Shown here piece after piece: positions 23,005 through 31,061 of a stretch of 35,645 nt of DNA. The DNA is from Pseudarthrobacter albicanus (GTDB lineage Bacteria > Actinomycetota > Actinomycetes > Actinomycetales > Micrococcaceae): assembly GCF_018224015.1 (NCBI RefSeq), contig NZ_JAGPOT010000065.1:1-35645 (forward strand), written 5' to 3'. Position 1 is the first letter of the stretch, and each line of letters starts with the position of its first letter. Made by a program: the position numbers and the translations under genes. The notes under the pieces are model-generated. The model had not been told where the DNA came from. It saw only the letters and a program-made list of their open reading frames with translations, and did not search any database.

Positions 23005-23952
23005 ATGACCTTGACCTCAACTACCGAGGCCCCCCGTGCTTTCATGTCGTACGCATGGGATAACGACGAGCATCAAGCATGGGTGCTCCAACTTGCAACC
23101 CGCCTCAGGAGCAACGGCGTGGATGTTCTTCTCGACGTGTGGGACACCAGACTGGGTTCCGACCTGGCGTCCTTCATGGAGTCAGGCATTACTTCAGCTG
23201 ACCGCGTCATCGTCGTCTGTAGTGACCAGTACGTCGCGAAAGCGAACGCACCAACAGGTGGTGTGGGTTATGAGAAGAATATGCTGACACCAAGGCTCAT
23301 GGACGACCTTGGCTCTGAGCTCGTGATACCTGTCATAAGGAACAGGACTTCCAGCCCCAAGATGGCAGCCTTCCTTGGCTCCGCCAAGTATGTCGACTTT
23401 CTAGACGACGCAAACTATGAAGAAAAGTACGCAGAGCTGCTTCACGACATCCATGGACGACAAATTCAGGCAGTGCCGCCCCTCGGGAGGAACCCCTTCA
23501 ACTTGATGCCGCCAGCCGAGGTCCCCAACGCTCTCAGGAACGACGCGGCGCGTTACGTGTCCCCGGCCGCATCGGGTGGCGTCGCCTTCGACTACACGAA
23601 CAACAGTGGCCACTACGTGATCGGGTCCGGAGACATGGCGTTCACAATTTCTATGTCTGAAGCGGGACACGGATCAATCTATGTTCTCCAAGATCCTCCC
23701 AATATTCACACGGTGGCATTGGCGCCGAACGTTACGGACTTTGAGGAAATTGCGGACGCAAATCTGTTCGATTCTTCCTCGCGACATCGCACGATCAAAG
23801 TAGGTGACGCAGCCATACTGCGGAACTTGGCTGGCTACTACGTCGTCCTTCTGCTTGACCGGGTCGTCACAAGGGAGTCTGCAGACGACGGCCAGCATCA
23901 GGTTGAGTTCCGCTACCGGATTCAGACGAATAAGTCGGCGGTGTTCTCCTAG
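23005..23952 (+). CDS. TIR-domain protein with an unassigned C-terminal domain
   Basis: 315 aa. Residues about 11-150 form a TIR/SEFIR-type domain: RAFMSYAWDNDEHQAWVLQLATRL (strand A, helix A), VDVLLDVWDTRLGSDLASFM (strand B and BB loop), ADRVIVVCSDQYVAKA, and GGVGYEKNML, in which Glu90 sits where catalytic TIRs keep their NAD-cleaving glutamate. Residues about 160-315 are beta-rich with no recognised family (FDYTNNSGHYVIGSGDMAFTISMSEAGHGSIYVLQD, VEFRYRIQT) and could be a ligand-sensing or partner-binding module. Bacterial TIR proteins often deplete NAD or make cyclic-ADP-ribose signals during phage infection. The gene is divergent from the GIY-YIG gene. ATG 23005 is the first in frame; its ribosome site is weak. 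Defence function is inferred from family and context. Confidence 0.85.
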   Translation: MTLTSTTEAPRAFMSYAWDNDEHQAWVLQLATRLRSNGVDVLLDVWDTRLGSDLASFMESGITSADRVIVVCSDQYVAKANAPTGGVGYEKNMLTPRLMDDLGSELVIPVIRNRTSSPKMAAFLGSAKYVDFLDDANYEEKYAELLHDIHGRQIQAVPPLGRNPFNLMPPAEVPNALRNDAARYVSPAASGGVAFDYTNNSGHYVIGSGDMAFTISMSEAGHGSIYVLQDPPNIHTVALAPNVTDFEEIADANLFDSSSRHRTIKVGDAAILRNLAGYYVVLLLDRVVTRESADDGQHQVEFRYRIQTNKSAVFS

Positions 23953-24033
23953 CACTTCCCGGTGGCGCGGCTACCACGCAGAGGATGCTGGACTGTGCGT
24001 GAAGAAATTTCGGCTGCCCGAGTTCAATGTGCC

Positions 24034-25593
24034 TTACGCCACCGCCCCCTGAAAATGCTTCTCGATAATCCCCTTGATGTCGTCATGACACCCGCCACAC
24101 CCGGTCCCCGCCCGCGTCGCGCCTGACACCTCGGCCACCGTCCCGCACCCGCCGGCAACCGCAGCGGCAATCTTCGTCCCGCTGACGCCGGCACACCGGC
24201 ACACGGTCCGCTCCGGATCGGTGGCGCCACCAGTAGAAGCCTGGTCCGGCCCGTCCAAGCGCAGCAGCAAAGACCTATCCGCGGGGAGCTCGGCGCCGCG
24301 TTCAAAGAGCTGCACCAGTTCGGCCGCGGTCCGGGGCATGCCCACGGCCACGAGGCCCTCGAGCACCCCGGCACGGGTGGTCATCTTCACGTAGCGGCCG
24401 TGCTCGGGATCGGCCCACTGGGCGATCTGCCGCCGCGCCCGTCCGTCCGACGCCCCGGCGGTCAGGGCCTCCTCGTCCCACGGTTCTGCGGAAACATCCC
24501 CGGCCACGGCCATGTTCAGCCCGCGGGCCTTCAGGACAATCACGCCCGGCTGCTCCGCCGCCAGCTCCGGCAGGGACTCCGCCTCCGAAGGCGAACCGGA
24601 AGCCAGCAGCACCAGATATTCGGCGAGCCATTCGGCCTGCCGCCAGCCCGGACCCACCAGCCCGGACGGGCCCCGTGCCGTCCGGCACTCCAGACAATGA
24701 GGATCGGGGCAGCGGACCTCGGCGCAGTCGCCGATCGCGAAAATGTGCGGCTCGTGGTGCGACCGGAGCTTGTGGTCCACCAGGATCCCCGCCGCCGTCG
24801 AGAGCCCGCAGCCTTCAGCCAGTTCGGTCCGCGGCCGGACACCGCAGGAGAGCACCAGCAGCTCGCCGTCGATCGCGGAACCGTCATCGAGCAGCAGGGC
24901 CGAGAAACCGCCGTCGGGCCCGTTGTGCTCCACCCCGGTGGAGCGCGCATTGCCGGCCACCCGGACGCCGCAGTCCCGCAGGCTCGCCGCGAGCACGGCG
25001 CCGCCGCCGCGGTCGATGTTGCGGCCCAGCGGGTGCGGGCCGTTGTGCACCACGGTCACGGTGGCGCCTTCCTCGGCCGCGGCGAGGGCGGTTTCCAGGC
25101 CCAGCACGCCGCCGCCCAGGACCACCACGCGCTTGCCCCCGGCCACAGCCTCGCGCAGCACTGACGCGTCGGCCAGGTCCCGGAGCGCGGTCACGCCCGC
25201 GGGCAGCACGGGGGCGGCCGGATCCGGGTTCAGCCCGGTCAGGTTGGGGATCACCGGCCGGGACCCGGTGGCGAAGACCAGCCGGTCGTAGCCGGGCGAG
25301 GTGCCGTCGCTGAGGACCAGCCGCTGGCGGGCACGGTCCACCCGGCGGACCCGGACGCCCAGCCGGACGTCGACGCCGTCGGCAATCAACGCCGCCGCAT
25401 CGGCGAGGGCCAGCGCCTCCGCCGTCGTGCGCCCGACCCCCAGGTCAGCGACGAGCACCCGGTTGTACGCGGCGTCGGCCTCCTCACCGATCACGGTCAG
25501 GTGCGCCAGGCCGCTGCGCACGGCCGGGAGCAGCTCGTCGACCAGCCTGGCGGCCACCGGGCCGAAACCGACAACAACAATCCGCTCGCTCAT
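24034..25593 (-). CDS. nasB: Assimilatory nitrate reductase electron-transfer subunit (NasB-like flavoprotein)
   Basis: 519 aa. An FAD motif opens the protein (IVVVGFGPVAARLVDEL), an NAD(P) motif follows (VVVLGGGVLGLETALAAAEEGATV near residue 155), and HIFAIGDCAEVRC closes the second FAD fold. A C-terminal BFD-like [2Fe-2S] domain starts at about residue 463 (VCRCAGVSGTKI, then ATRAGTGCGGCHDDIK). It resembles the N-terminal half of NirB but lacks siroheme domains, as in Bacillus NasB and related proteins that pass electrons from NAD(P)H to the molybdenum subunit. The ATG overlaps the nasA stop by four bases, so the two are coupled. An extra cysteine-rich stretch, CPDPHCLEC, after the second FAD motif is noteworthy and could bind another cofactor. 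Confidence 0.88.
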   Translation of the reverse strand: MSERIVVVGFGPVAARLVDELLPAVRSGLAHLTVIGEEADAAYNRVLVADLGVGRTTAEALALADAAALIADGVDVRLGVRVRRVDRARQRLVLSDGTSPGYDRLVFATGSRPVIPNLTGLNPDPAAPVLPAGVTALRDLADASVLREAVAGGKRVVVLGGGVLGLETALAAAEEGATVTVVHNGPHPLGRNIDRGGGAVLAASLRDCGVRVAGNARSTGVEHNGPDGGFSALLLDDGSAIDGELLVLSCGVRPRTELAEGCGLSTAAGILVDHKLRSHHEPHIFAIGDCAEVRCPDPHCLECRTARGPSGLVGPGWRQAEWLAEYLVLLASGSPSEAESLPELAAEQPGVIVLKARGLNMAVAGDVSAEPWDEEALTAGASDGRARRQIAQWADPEHGRYVKMTTRAGVLEGLVAVGMPRTAAELVQLFERGAELPADRSLLLRLDGPDQASTGGATDPERTVCRCAGVSGTKIAAAVAGGCGTVAEVSGATRAGTGCGGCHDDIKGIIEKHFQGAVA

Positions 25594-27788
25594 GAGGCCT
25601 CCGATGTCTGAAGAACGCTGTTCTGCGTCCGGGCATCACTGGCCGCCCGGACCCACACCTTGTTGAACTTGAATTCGGGCATCCCGGAAATGGGGTCCGT
25701 GGCGGCTTCCGTCAGCCGGTTGGCGCTCTCCAGCTCCGGGAAGTGGAACGGCAGGAAGACCGTTTCCGTCCGGATCGCCGTGCTGAGTTCGGCCCGGCAG
25801 AGCACCTCGCCGCGCTCGTTGGCCACGGACACCAAAGAACCGTCGCTGATGCCCATGGCGGCCGCGGCGCCGGGGTGGATCTGCAGCTTCGCCTCGGGCT
25901 GGGCGGCCAGCAGTTCGGAGACCCGGCGGGTCTGCGCCCCGGACTGGTAGTGCTCCAGCAGGCGGCCGGTGATGAGCGTCATGGTTTTGGCGGCCGGATC
26001 CGGATTAGCGGCGGGGGTACGACGGCGGCGGGGCGCCACCGGGGTCAGAACGGCCTTGCCGCCGGCGTGCGCGAAGCCGTCCAGGAACAGCCGCGGCGTG
26101 CCGGTGCTGCCCACCGGATAGGGCCAGTAGGCAGCCTCGCCGCGGTCCAGCATGGCGTAGTCGATCCCGGAGTAGTCCGCGAGGCCGCCGGCGGACGCCA
26201 GCCGGAGCTCCTCGAAGACGGTTTCCGGGTCCTCGCTGAAGGTCGACGGCGCATCGAGGGCCTCGGCCAGCCGGGCCATGATCCACAGTTCGCTGCGGGC
26301 CCCGGGCGGGGGAGCCAGGGCGCGGCGCCGGCGGAGGACGCGGCCCTCGAGATTGGTCAGCGTGCCTTCCTCCTCGGCCCACTGGAGCACGGGCAGGACC
26401 AGGTCCGCTTCGGCAGCCGTCTCGGACATGAAGAAGTCGCAGACCACCAGGAAGTCCAGGCTGCGCAGCCCTGCAAGGACCGAATTGGCATCGGGGGAGG
26501 CCACCGCGATATTGGAGGCGTGCACGAAGAGGCAGCGGACGCCGTCGGGCTCTCCGAGCGACTTCAGCAGTTCGACGGCGGGCAGGCCGGGACCGGGGAT
26601 CAGCGCTTCCGGCACGCCCCACACGGCAGCCACGTGGGCGCGGGCGGCGGGGTCGGTGATCTTGCGGTAGCCGGGCAGCTGGTCCGCCTTCTGGCCGTGT
26701 TCGCGGCCGCCCTGGCCGTTGCCCTGGCCGGTCAGCGTGCCGTAGCCGCTGCGCGCGGAGCCCGGCAGGCCCAGCAGCAGGGCCAGGTTGATGGCGGCGG
26801 TGGCGGTGTCCGTGCCGTCGACGTGCTGTTCCACGCCGCGGCCGGTCAGGATGTAGCTGCCGCCCCGGGTGGCGCCGTCGGCCAGCCGCCGGGCCGTGTC
26901 CCGGATCAGCCCGGCGGGGACGCCGGTGAGGGACTGCACGCGTTCGGGCCAGAAGGCGTTGACGCTGCGGGCCAGGGCCTCGTACCCGGTGGTGCGCTCG
27001 GCGAGGTAGCCGGCGTCGGCGAGGCCTTCGTGGATCACCACGTGGGCCAGGCCCAGCAGCAGGGCGAGGTCGGTGCCGGGCAGCGGCTGCAGGTGCAGGC
27101 CGCCGCCGTCGGCCGTGAATGCCGCGGTGGCGGAGCGGCGGGGGTCCACCACGATCAGCCCGCCGGCGTCGCGCGCGCCCTGCAGGTGCTGCACGAACGG
27201 CGGCATGGTCTCGGCGACGTTGGAGCCGAGCATCAGGATGGTGCTGGCGGCGTCGAGGTCCGCCAGCGGGAAGGGCAGGCCGCGGTCCAGGCCGAAGGCG
27301 CGCATCCCGGCGGCGGCGGCCGAGGACATGCAGAACCGGCCGTTGTAGTCGATCCGCGAGGTCCCCAGCGCCAGCCGGGCGAACTTGCCCAGCTGGTAGG
27401 CCTTCTCGTTGGTGAGCCCGCCGCCGCCGAACACGCCGACGGCGTCCGCCCCATACCTGGCGCGGGTGTCCTTCACCGCTGTGGTGATGAGCGCCAGCGC
27501 CTCATCCCAGCCGACCGGGCGGTGGACGCCGTCGGGCCCCTTCAGCAGGGGCTCGGTGACGCGGCCCGGGTGGTTCAGGAGCGACGCCGAGGTCCAGCCC
27601 TTGCGGCACAGCCCGCCGCGGTTGGTGGGGAAGTCCCGGCCGGTCACCTCGAGAACGGGTGCAGCAGACGGCGCCGGCACGGGGTCTGACCCCGGCTGGA
27701 CAGCCGGGGTCAGAGCCGCTGGGGACTTGAGCGTCATGGCGCACTGCAGGGCGCAGTAAGGGCAGTGCGTGTCGGCGCCGTTGGTCAT
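25590..27788 (-). CDS. nasA: Assimilatory nitrate reductase, molybdopterin catalytic subunit
   Basis: 732 aa, molybdopterin oxidoreductase family. The N-terminal [4Fe-4S] ligands are CPYCALQC (Cys9, Cys12, Cys16) and Cys61 in GGLCRKGW, separated by an insert longer than usual. Molybdopterin-binding signatures include GVFGGGGLTNEKAYQLGKFAR, NGRFCMSSAAAAG, LMLGSNVAETMPP, TGQGNGQGGREHGQKADQLPG, and the C-terminal MTLITGRLLEHYQSGAQTRR of the molydopterin dinucleotide-binding domain. It reduces nitrate to nitrite in the cytoplasm. There is no Tat signal. The ATG at 27788 is one base after the narK stop and preceded by AAAGGAC; a longer frame to 27848 would overlap narK. It is the middle gene of narK-nasA-nasB. 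Confidence 0.93.
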   Translation of the reverse strand: MTNGADTHCPYCALQCAMTLKSPAALTPAVQPGSDPVPAPSAAPVLEVTGRDFPTNRGGLCRKGWTSASLLNHPGRVTEPLLKGPDGVHRPVGWDEALALITTAVKDTRARYGADAVGVFGGGGLTNEKAYQLGKFARLALGTSRIDYNGRFCMSSAAAAGMRAFGLDRGLPFPLADLDAASTILMLGSNVAETMPPFVQHLQGARDAGGLIVVDPRRSATAAFTADGGGLHLQPLPGTDLALLLGLAHVVIHEGLADAGYLAERTTGYEALARSVNAFWPERVQSLTGVPAGLIRDTARRLADGATRGGSYILTGRGVEQHVDGTDTATAAINLALLLGLPGSARSGYGTLTGQGNGQGGREHGQKADQLPGYRKITDPAARAHVAAVWGVPEALIPGPGLPAVELLKSLGEPDGVRCLFVHASNIAVASPDANSVLAGLRSLDFLVVCDFFMSETAAEADLVLPVLQWAEEEGTLTNLEGRVLRRRRALAPPPGARSELWIMARLAEALDAPSTFSEDPETVFEELRLASAGGLADYSGIDYAMLDRGEAAYWPYPVGSTGTPRLFLDGFAHAGGKAVLTPVAPRRRRTPAANPDPAAKTMTLITGRLLEHYQSGAQTRRVSELLAAQPEAKLQIHPGAAAAMGISDGSLVSVANERGEVLCRAELSTAIRTETVFLPFHFPELESANRLTEAATDPISGMPEFKFNKVWVRAASDARTQNSVLQTSEAS

Positions 27789-27789
27789 G

Positions 27790-29220
27790 TTAGACGTGTC
27801 CTTTTCCGTTTCGGTGGGCGTTGCGGATGTAGCAGGCCCAGCAGACAACCAGCATCAGGACGTAGGCCCCGACGAAGCCGTAGAACGCCGGTGTATACGA
27901 GCCGCTGGCGGTGTTGGAGGCGTTCAGCACCTGCGGGATGACGAAGCCGCCGTAGGCGCCGATCGCCGAGATCAGGCCAAGCGCCGAGGATGCGAGGCGC
28001 TGGGTGGCCACCGTGCTGGCTCCGTTGCGTGCCGCCCGGCTGGAAGTGGCGAAGATGACCGGGATCATCCGGTAGGTGGCGCCGTTCCCGAAGCCGCTGG
28101 CGGTGAAGAGGAACAGGAACAGGACCAGGAAGAGCCAGAAGTTCTTCAGCGGCAGCGTCCAGATCATGGTCAGCGTGATGACGGCCATGGCGGCGAAGGC
28201 TGTGACGGTCATGCGTGCTCCGCCCATCCGGTCCGCCATCCGGCCGCCGTAGGGGCGCGCCAGCGAGCCGACCAGCGGGCCGAGGAAGGCCAGCGAGAGT
28301 GCCACGGTGCCCACTCCGATCGAGGAGAACGCCGGGAAGTAGTCCTTGATGAGCTTGGGGAACACACCGGCGAAGCCGATGAACGAACCGAAGGTGCCGA
28401 TGTACAGCAGCGCCATGATCCACAGGTGCGGTTCCTTCAGCGCGGCGAGGGAACCGGCCACGTCGCCCTTGGCGCTGGTGAGGTTGTCCATGTACTTCCA
28501 GGCCCCGAACGCCGCGAGCAGGATCAGCGGGACCCACATGAGTCCGGCCACCGGCAGGTTGATGGTGCCGGCTGCCAGCAGCGTGATGGCGATCGGGACG
28601 GCAAGCTGTGCGACGGCGGCACCCATGTTTCCGCCGGCGGCGTTCAGGCCCAGGGCCCAGCCTTTTTCGCGGGCCGGGTAGAAGAAGGTGATGTTGGACA
28701 TGGAGCTGGCGAAGTTTCCGCCGCCGAAGCCGGCCAGGGCCGCCACGAGCAGCATCACGCCGAAGGGGGTCGCCGGATTGGAGACGCACAGTGCGAGCCC
28801 GATGGACGGGATCAGCAGCAGCAGGGCGGAGACGATGGTCCAGTTGCGGCCGCCGAAGCGGGGGACCATGAACGTGTAGGGGATCCGGAGGGTGGCGCCG
28901 ACCAGGCTGGGCATGGAGATCAGCCAGAAGATCTCGTTAGTGGAGAAGGTGAAGCCTGCCGCGGGGAGCTGGACCACCACGATGGACCACAGCTGCCACA
29001 CGACGAAGCCGAGGAATTCGGCGAAGATGGACCAGTTCAGGTTGCGCCTGGCAATGGAACGGCCGCTGGACGCCCACTGCTCCTTGTTCTCGGCATCCCA
29101 GTTGGCGATCCATCGTCCGGGGCGGAATTCAAGGGCGGGGGCATGGGTGGGGGCATGCTCGAGGGTTGCGGTGTCGGCGGCCGGGGTGGCGCGGACATCT
29201 TCGGTGCGTTCAGCAGTCAC
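27790..29220 (-). CDS. narK: Nitrate/nitrite transporter, NarK family
   Basis: 476 aa, major facilitator superfamily with about twelve membrane helices. The nitrate signature occurs in each half: LVAALAGFGGGNFASSMSN with FFYPAREKGWALGLNAAGGNMG, and SGFGNGATYRMIPVIF in the second half. A hydrophilic N-terminus of about 50 residues precedes the first helix (WDAENKEQWASSGRSIARRNLNWSIFAEF). It imports nitrate, possibly exchanging nitrite. The GTG start is certain because a perfect AAGGAGG lies eight bases upstream. It heads the narK-nasA-nasB operon and is divergent from an MHS transporter. Confidence 0.94.
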   Translation of the reverse strand: MTAERTEDVRATPAADTATLEHAPTHAPALEFRPGRWIANWDAENKEQWASSGRSIARRNLNWSIFAEFLGFVVWQLWSIVVVQLPAAGFTFSTNEIFWLISMPSLVGATLRIPYTFMVPRFGGRNWTIVSALLLLIPSIGLALCVSNPATPFGVMLLVAALAGFGGGNFASSMSNITFFYPAREKGWALGLNAAGGNMGAAVAQLAVPIAITLLAAGTINLPVAGLMWVPLILLAAFGAWKYMDNLTSAKGDVAGSLAALKEPHLWIMALLYIGTFGSFIGFAGVFPKLIKDYFPAFSSIGVGTVALSLAFLGPLVGSLARPYGGRMADRMGGARMTVTAFAAMAVITLTMIWTLPLKNFWLFLVLFLFLFTASGFGNGATYRMIPVIFATSSRAARNGASTVATQRLASSALGLISAIGAYGGFVIPQVLNASNTASGSYTPAFYGFVGAYVLMLVVCWACYIRNAHRNGKGHV

Positions 29221-29289
29221 TTAGGAGACCTCCTTGGGATGTGGTCCTTCCACGGTAGGGTTCCCGCGTTTCCGGGACCGTCGCCGTTT

Positions 29290-29305
29290 GTTAACGTGCT
29301 GTGAC
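29290..29305 (-). promoter_or_regulatory. GlnR-like box upstream of narK
   Basis: On the minus strand GTCAC, six bases, TTAAC fits the nTnAC-N6-nTnAC pattern of actinobacterial GlnR sites and lies about 70-85 bases before the narK start. A similar arrangement occurs between nirB and nirD. Such short motifs arise by chance, so the support is the co-occurrence at two nitrogen promoters. Confidence 0.4.
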
Positions 29306-29388
29306 GTTTGCCTATCGGGGCCTACGTGACGGCGTGAGGAGAAGCCGCGGGGCGTAGCCTGGGGGCCAGGCCGTGAAATAGCCACCTT

Positions 29389-29425
29389 TGTCCACATATT
29401 GGACAGTTTGTCCATTTGCTGGACG
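29389..29425 (+). promoter_or_regulatory. Tandem palindromic operators upstream of the MHS transporter
   Basis: TGTCCA-N5-TGGACA (29389-29405) is followed by TGTCCA-N5-TGGACG (29409-29425). Their centres are exactly 20 bases apart, so two dimers would bind on one face of the helix. TAGTAT (29434-29439) just downstream is a likely -10, which places the second palindrome over the -35 region. No regulator gene is adjacent. Confidence 0.65.
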
Positions 29426-29433
29426 GCGGGAAC

Positions 29434-29439
29434 TAGTAT
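29434..29439 (+). promoter_or_regulatory. Probable -10 element of the MHS transporter gene
   Basis: TAGTAT matches the -10 consensus at five of six positions and lies about 70 bases before the start codon, leaving a leader of roughly 62 bases. No convincing -35 hexamer is seen at 17 bases, which would suit an activated or operator-dependent promoter. Confidence 0.45.
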
Positions 29440-29507
29440 GGAAGCCTACTTATCCTTTAACCGGTCCCTTACCGGGCGCGGCCCGGTCTTCATGAAAGTG
29501 CTACTAC

Positions 29508-30920
29508 ATGTCATCCAGCGTCAACCTGTCGAAGCAGGCGTCCGCGAAACAGGGGAACTCGCGCGGCCGCGTGATCGTCGCCAGCCTGATCGGCACCACC
29601 GTTGAGTTCTACGATTTCTACGTCTACGCCACAGCTGCAGTGCTGGTTTTCCCCAAGCTGTTCTTCCCGGGACAGAACGAGACCACCCAGCTGCTGAGCT
29701 CCTTCGCCGTCTTCGGCGTCGCGTTCGTCGCCCGCCCGCTCGGGTCCATTGTCTTTGGCCACTTCGGTGACAAGTTCGGCCGCAAGGGCACGCTGGTGGC
29801 GTCGCTGCTGACCATGGGTATTGCCACCTTCCTGATCGGCTGCCTGCCCACGGCCCTGGTCCCGGGCTGGACCTTCTGGGCGCCGGCCCTGCTCGTTGTC
29901 ATGCGCTTCGCCCAGGGCCTGGCCCTCGGCGGCGAATGGAGCGGCGCGGCCCTGCTGGCCACCGAGAACGCCCCCGCGAACAAGCGCGCCGTTTACGGCA
30001 CGTTCCCGCAGCTGGGTGCACCGATCGGCTTCATCATCGCCAACGTCCTGTTCCTGGTGTTCAGCTACACCCTGACGCCGGCCGCGTTCGAGGCCTGGGG
30101 CTGGCGTGTGCCGTTCCTCGTCAGCGCCGTCATGGTCATCATCGGCCTCTATGTCCGCCTCAAGCTGATCGAAACCCCCGCGTTCACCAAGGTGCTCGAG
30201 TCCAACGAGGTCGCCAAGCTGCCGGTCGCCCGGGTCTTCAAGACCAGCTGGCGCCCGCTCATCCTGGGCACGTTCATCATGCTCGCCACGTACGTGCTCT
30301 TCTACCTGATGACGACGTTCACCCTCACCTACGGCACGCGCGCCTCCAGCCTGGATGCCGCCAAGGCCGCCGCCGAGAAGGCCGGCAAGCCGATGACCGA
30401 AGCCGCGGCCGCCGCCTTCGTCCCCGGCCTGGGGTACACCCGCAACGACTTCCTCTGGATGCTGATCGTCGGCGTCGTGTTCTTCGGCATCTTCACCCTG
30501 GTCTCCGGGCCGCTGGCCGAAAAGTACGGCCGCCGCAGGATGCTGATCGCCGTCACCGCCGGCATCTTCGTCTTCGGCCTGCTGTTTGTCCCGCTGTTCA
30601 GCGGCGGCTTCGTGGGCGCAATGGCCGTGCTCATCCTGGGCTTCACCCTCATGGGCCTCACCTTCGGGCCCATGGGTGCGTTGCTGCCCGAGCTGTTCCC
30701 CACGAACGTCCGGTACACCGGCTCCGCCATCAGCTACAACGTCTCTAGCATCCTCGGCGCTGCGGTTGCCCCGTTCATCGCCGTCTGGCTGTGGGAGTTG
30801 GCGAAGGGCAGCCCCGTGCTGGTCGGCGTCTACCTGACCGTCATGTCCGTGCTGACGCTGATCGCGCTGTTCCTGAGCAAGGAAACCAGGGACCTCGACT
30901 ACGAGAACAACGTGGCCTGA
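29508..30920 (+). CDS. MFS transporter, metabolite:H+ symporter (MHS) family
   Basis: 470 aa, about twelve membrane helices. MHS hallmarks: VIVASLIGTTVEFYDFYVYATAAVL in helix 1, the loop FGHFGDKFGRKGTLVASLLTMG between helices 2 and 3, FAQGLALGGEWSGAALLATENAP, and LLPELFPTNVRYTGSAISYN in the second half. The family carries shikimate, alpha-ketoglutarate, citrate, proline/betaine and aromatic acids; an insert between helices 7 and 8 (KAAAEKAGKPMTEAAAAAF) is as seen in ShiA-like actinobacterial members. The substrate is not known. The ATG at 29508 begins a basic hydrophilic N-terminus; its ribosome site is weak. Tandem TGTCCA palindromes upstream suggest tight control by a dimeric regulator. It is divergent from narK and ends in a good hairpin. 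Confidence 0.88.
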   Translation: MSSSVNLSKQASAKQGNSRGRVIVASLIGTTVEFYDFYVYATAAVLVFPKLFFPGQNETTQLLSSFAVFGVAFVARPLGSIVFGHFGDKFGRKGTLVASLLTMGIATFLIGCLPTALVPGWTFWAPALLVVMRFAQGLALGGEWSGAALLATENAPANKRAVYGTFPQLGAPIGFIIANVLFLVFSYTLTPAAFEAWGWRVPFLVSAVMVIIGLYVRLKLIETPAFTKVLESNEVAKLPVARVFKTSWRPLILGTFIMLATYVLFYLMTTFTLTYGTRASSLDAAKAAAEKAGKPMTEAAAAAFVPGLGYTRNDFLWMLIVGVVFFGIFTLVSGPLAEKYGRRRMLIAVTAGIFVFGLLFVPLFSGGFVGAMAVLILGFTLMGLTFGPMGALLPELFPTNVRYTGSAISYNVSSILGAAVAPFIAVWLWELAKGSPVLVGVYLTVMSVLTLIALFLSKETRDLDYENNVA

Positions 30921-30943
30921 CGCTCCTCCCCGGTTTCAATCGG

Positions 30944-30980
30944 AAATGCCCGGTGTGTTCGCTGAACACGCCGGGCATTT
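30944..30980 (+). terminator. Hairpin terminator after the MHS transporter
   Basis: The 17-base arm 30944-30960 (AAATGCCCGGTGTGTTC) pairs with 30964-30980 with a single mismatch and a three-base loop. A-rich and T-rich ends flank the stem, so it can work in both directions for the convergent genes on either side. Confidence 0.8.
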
Positions 30981-31061
30981 CGGTGTCCGGCGGAAAGCAA
31001 CCGGGCAGGAAGGGCAGAGGCGGGCTGGCTGGCGGAAAGGGCGGTGCGGAGGCGGCGCGGG

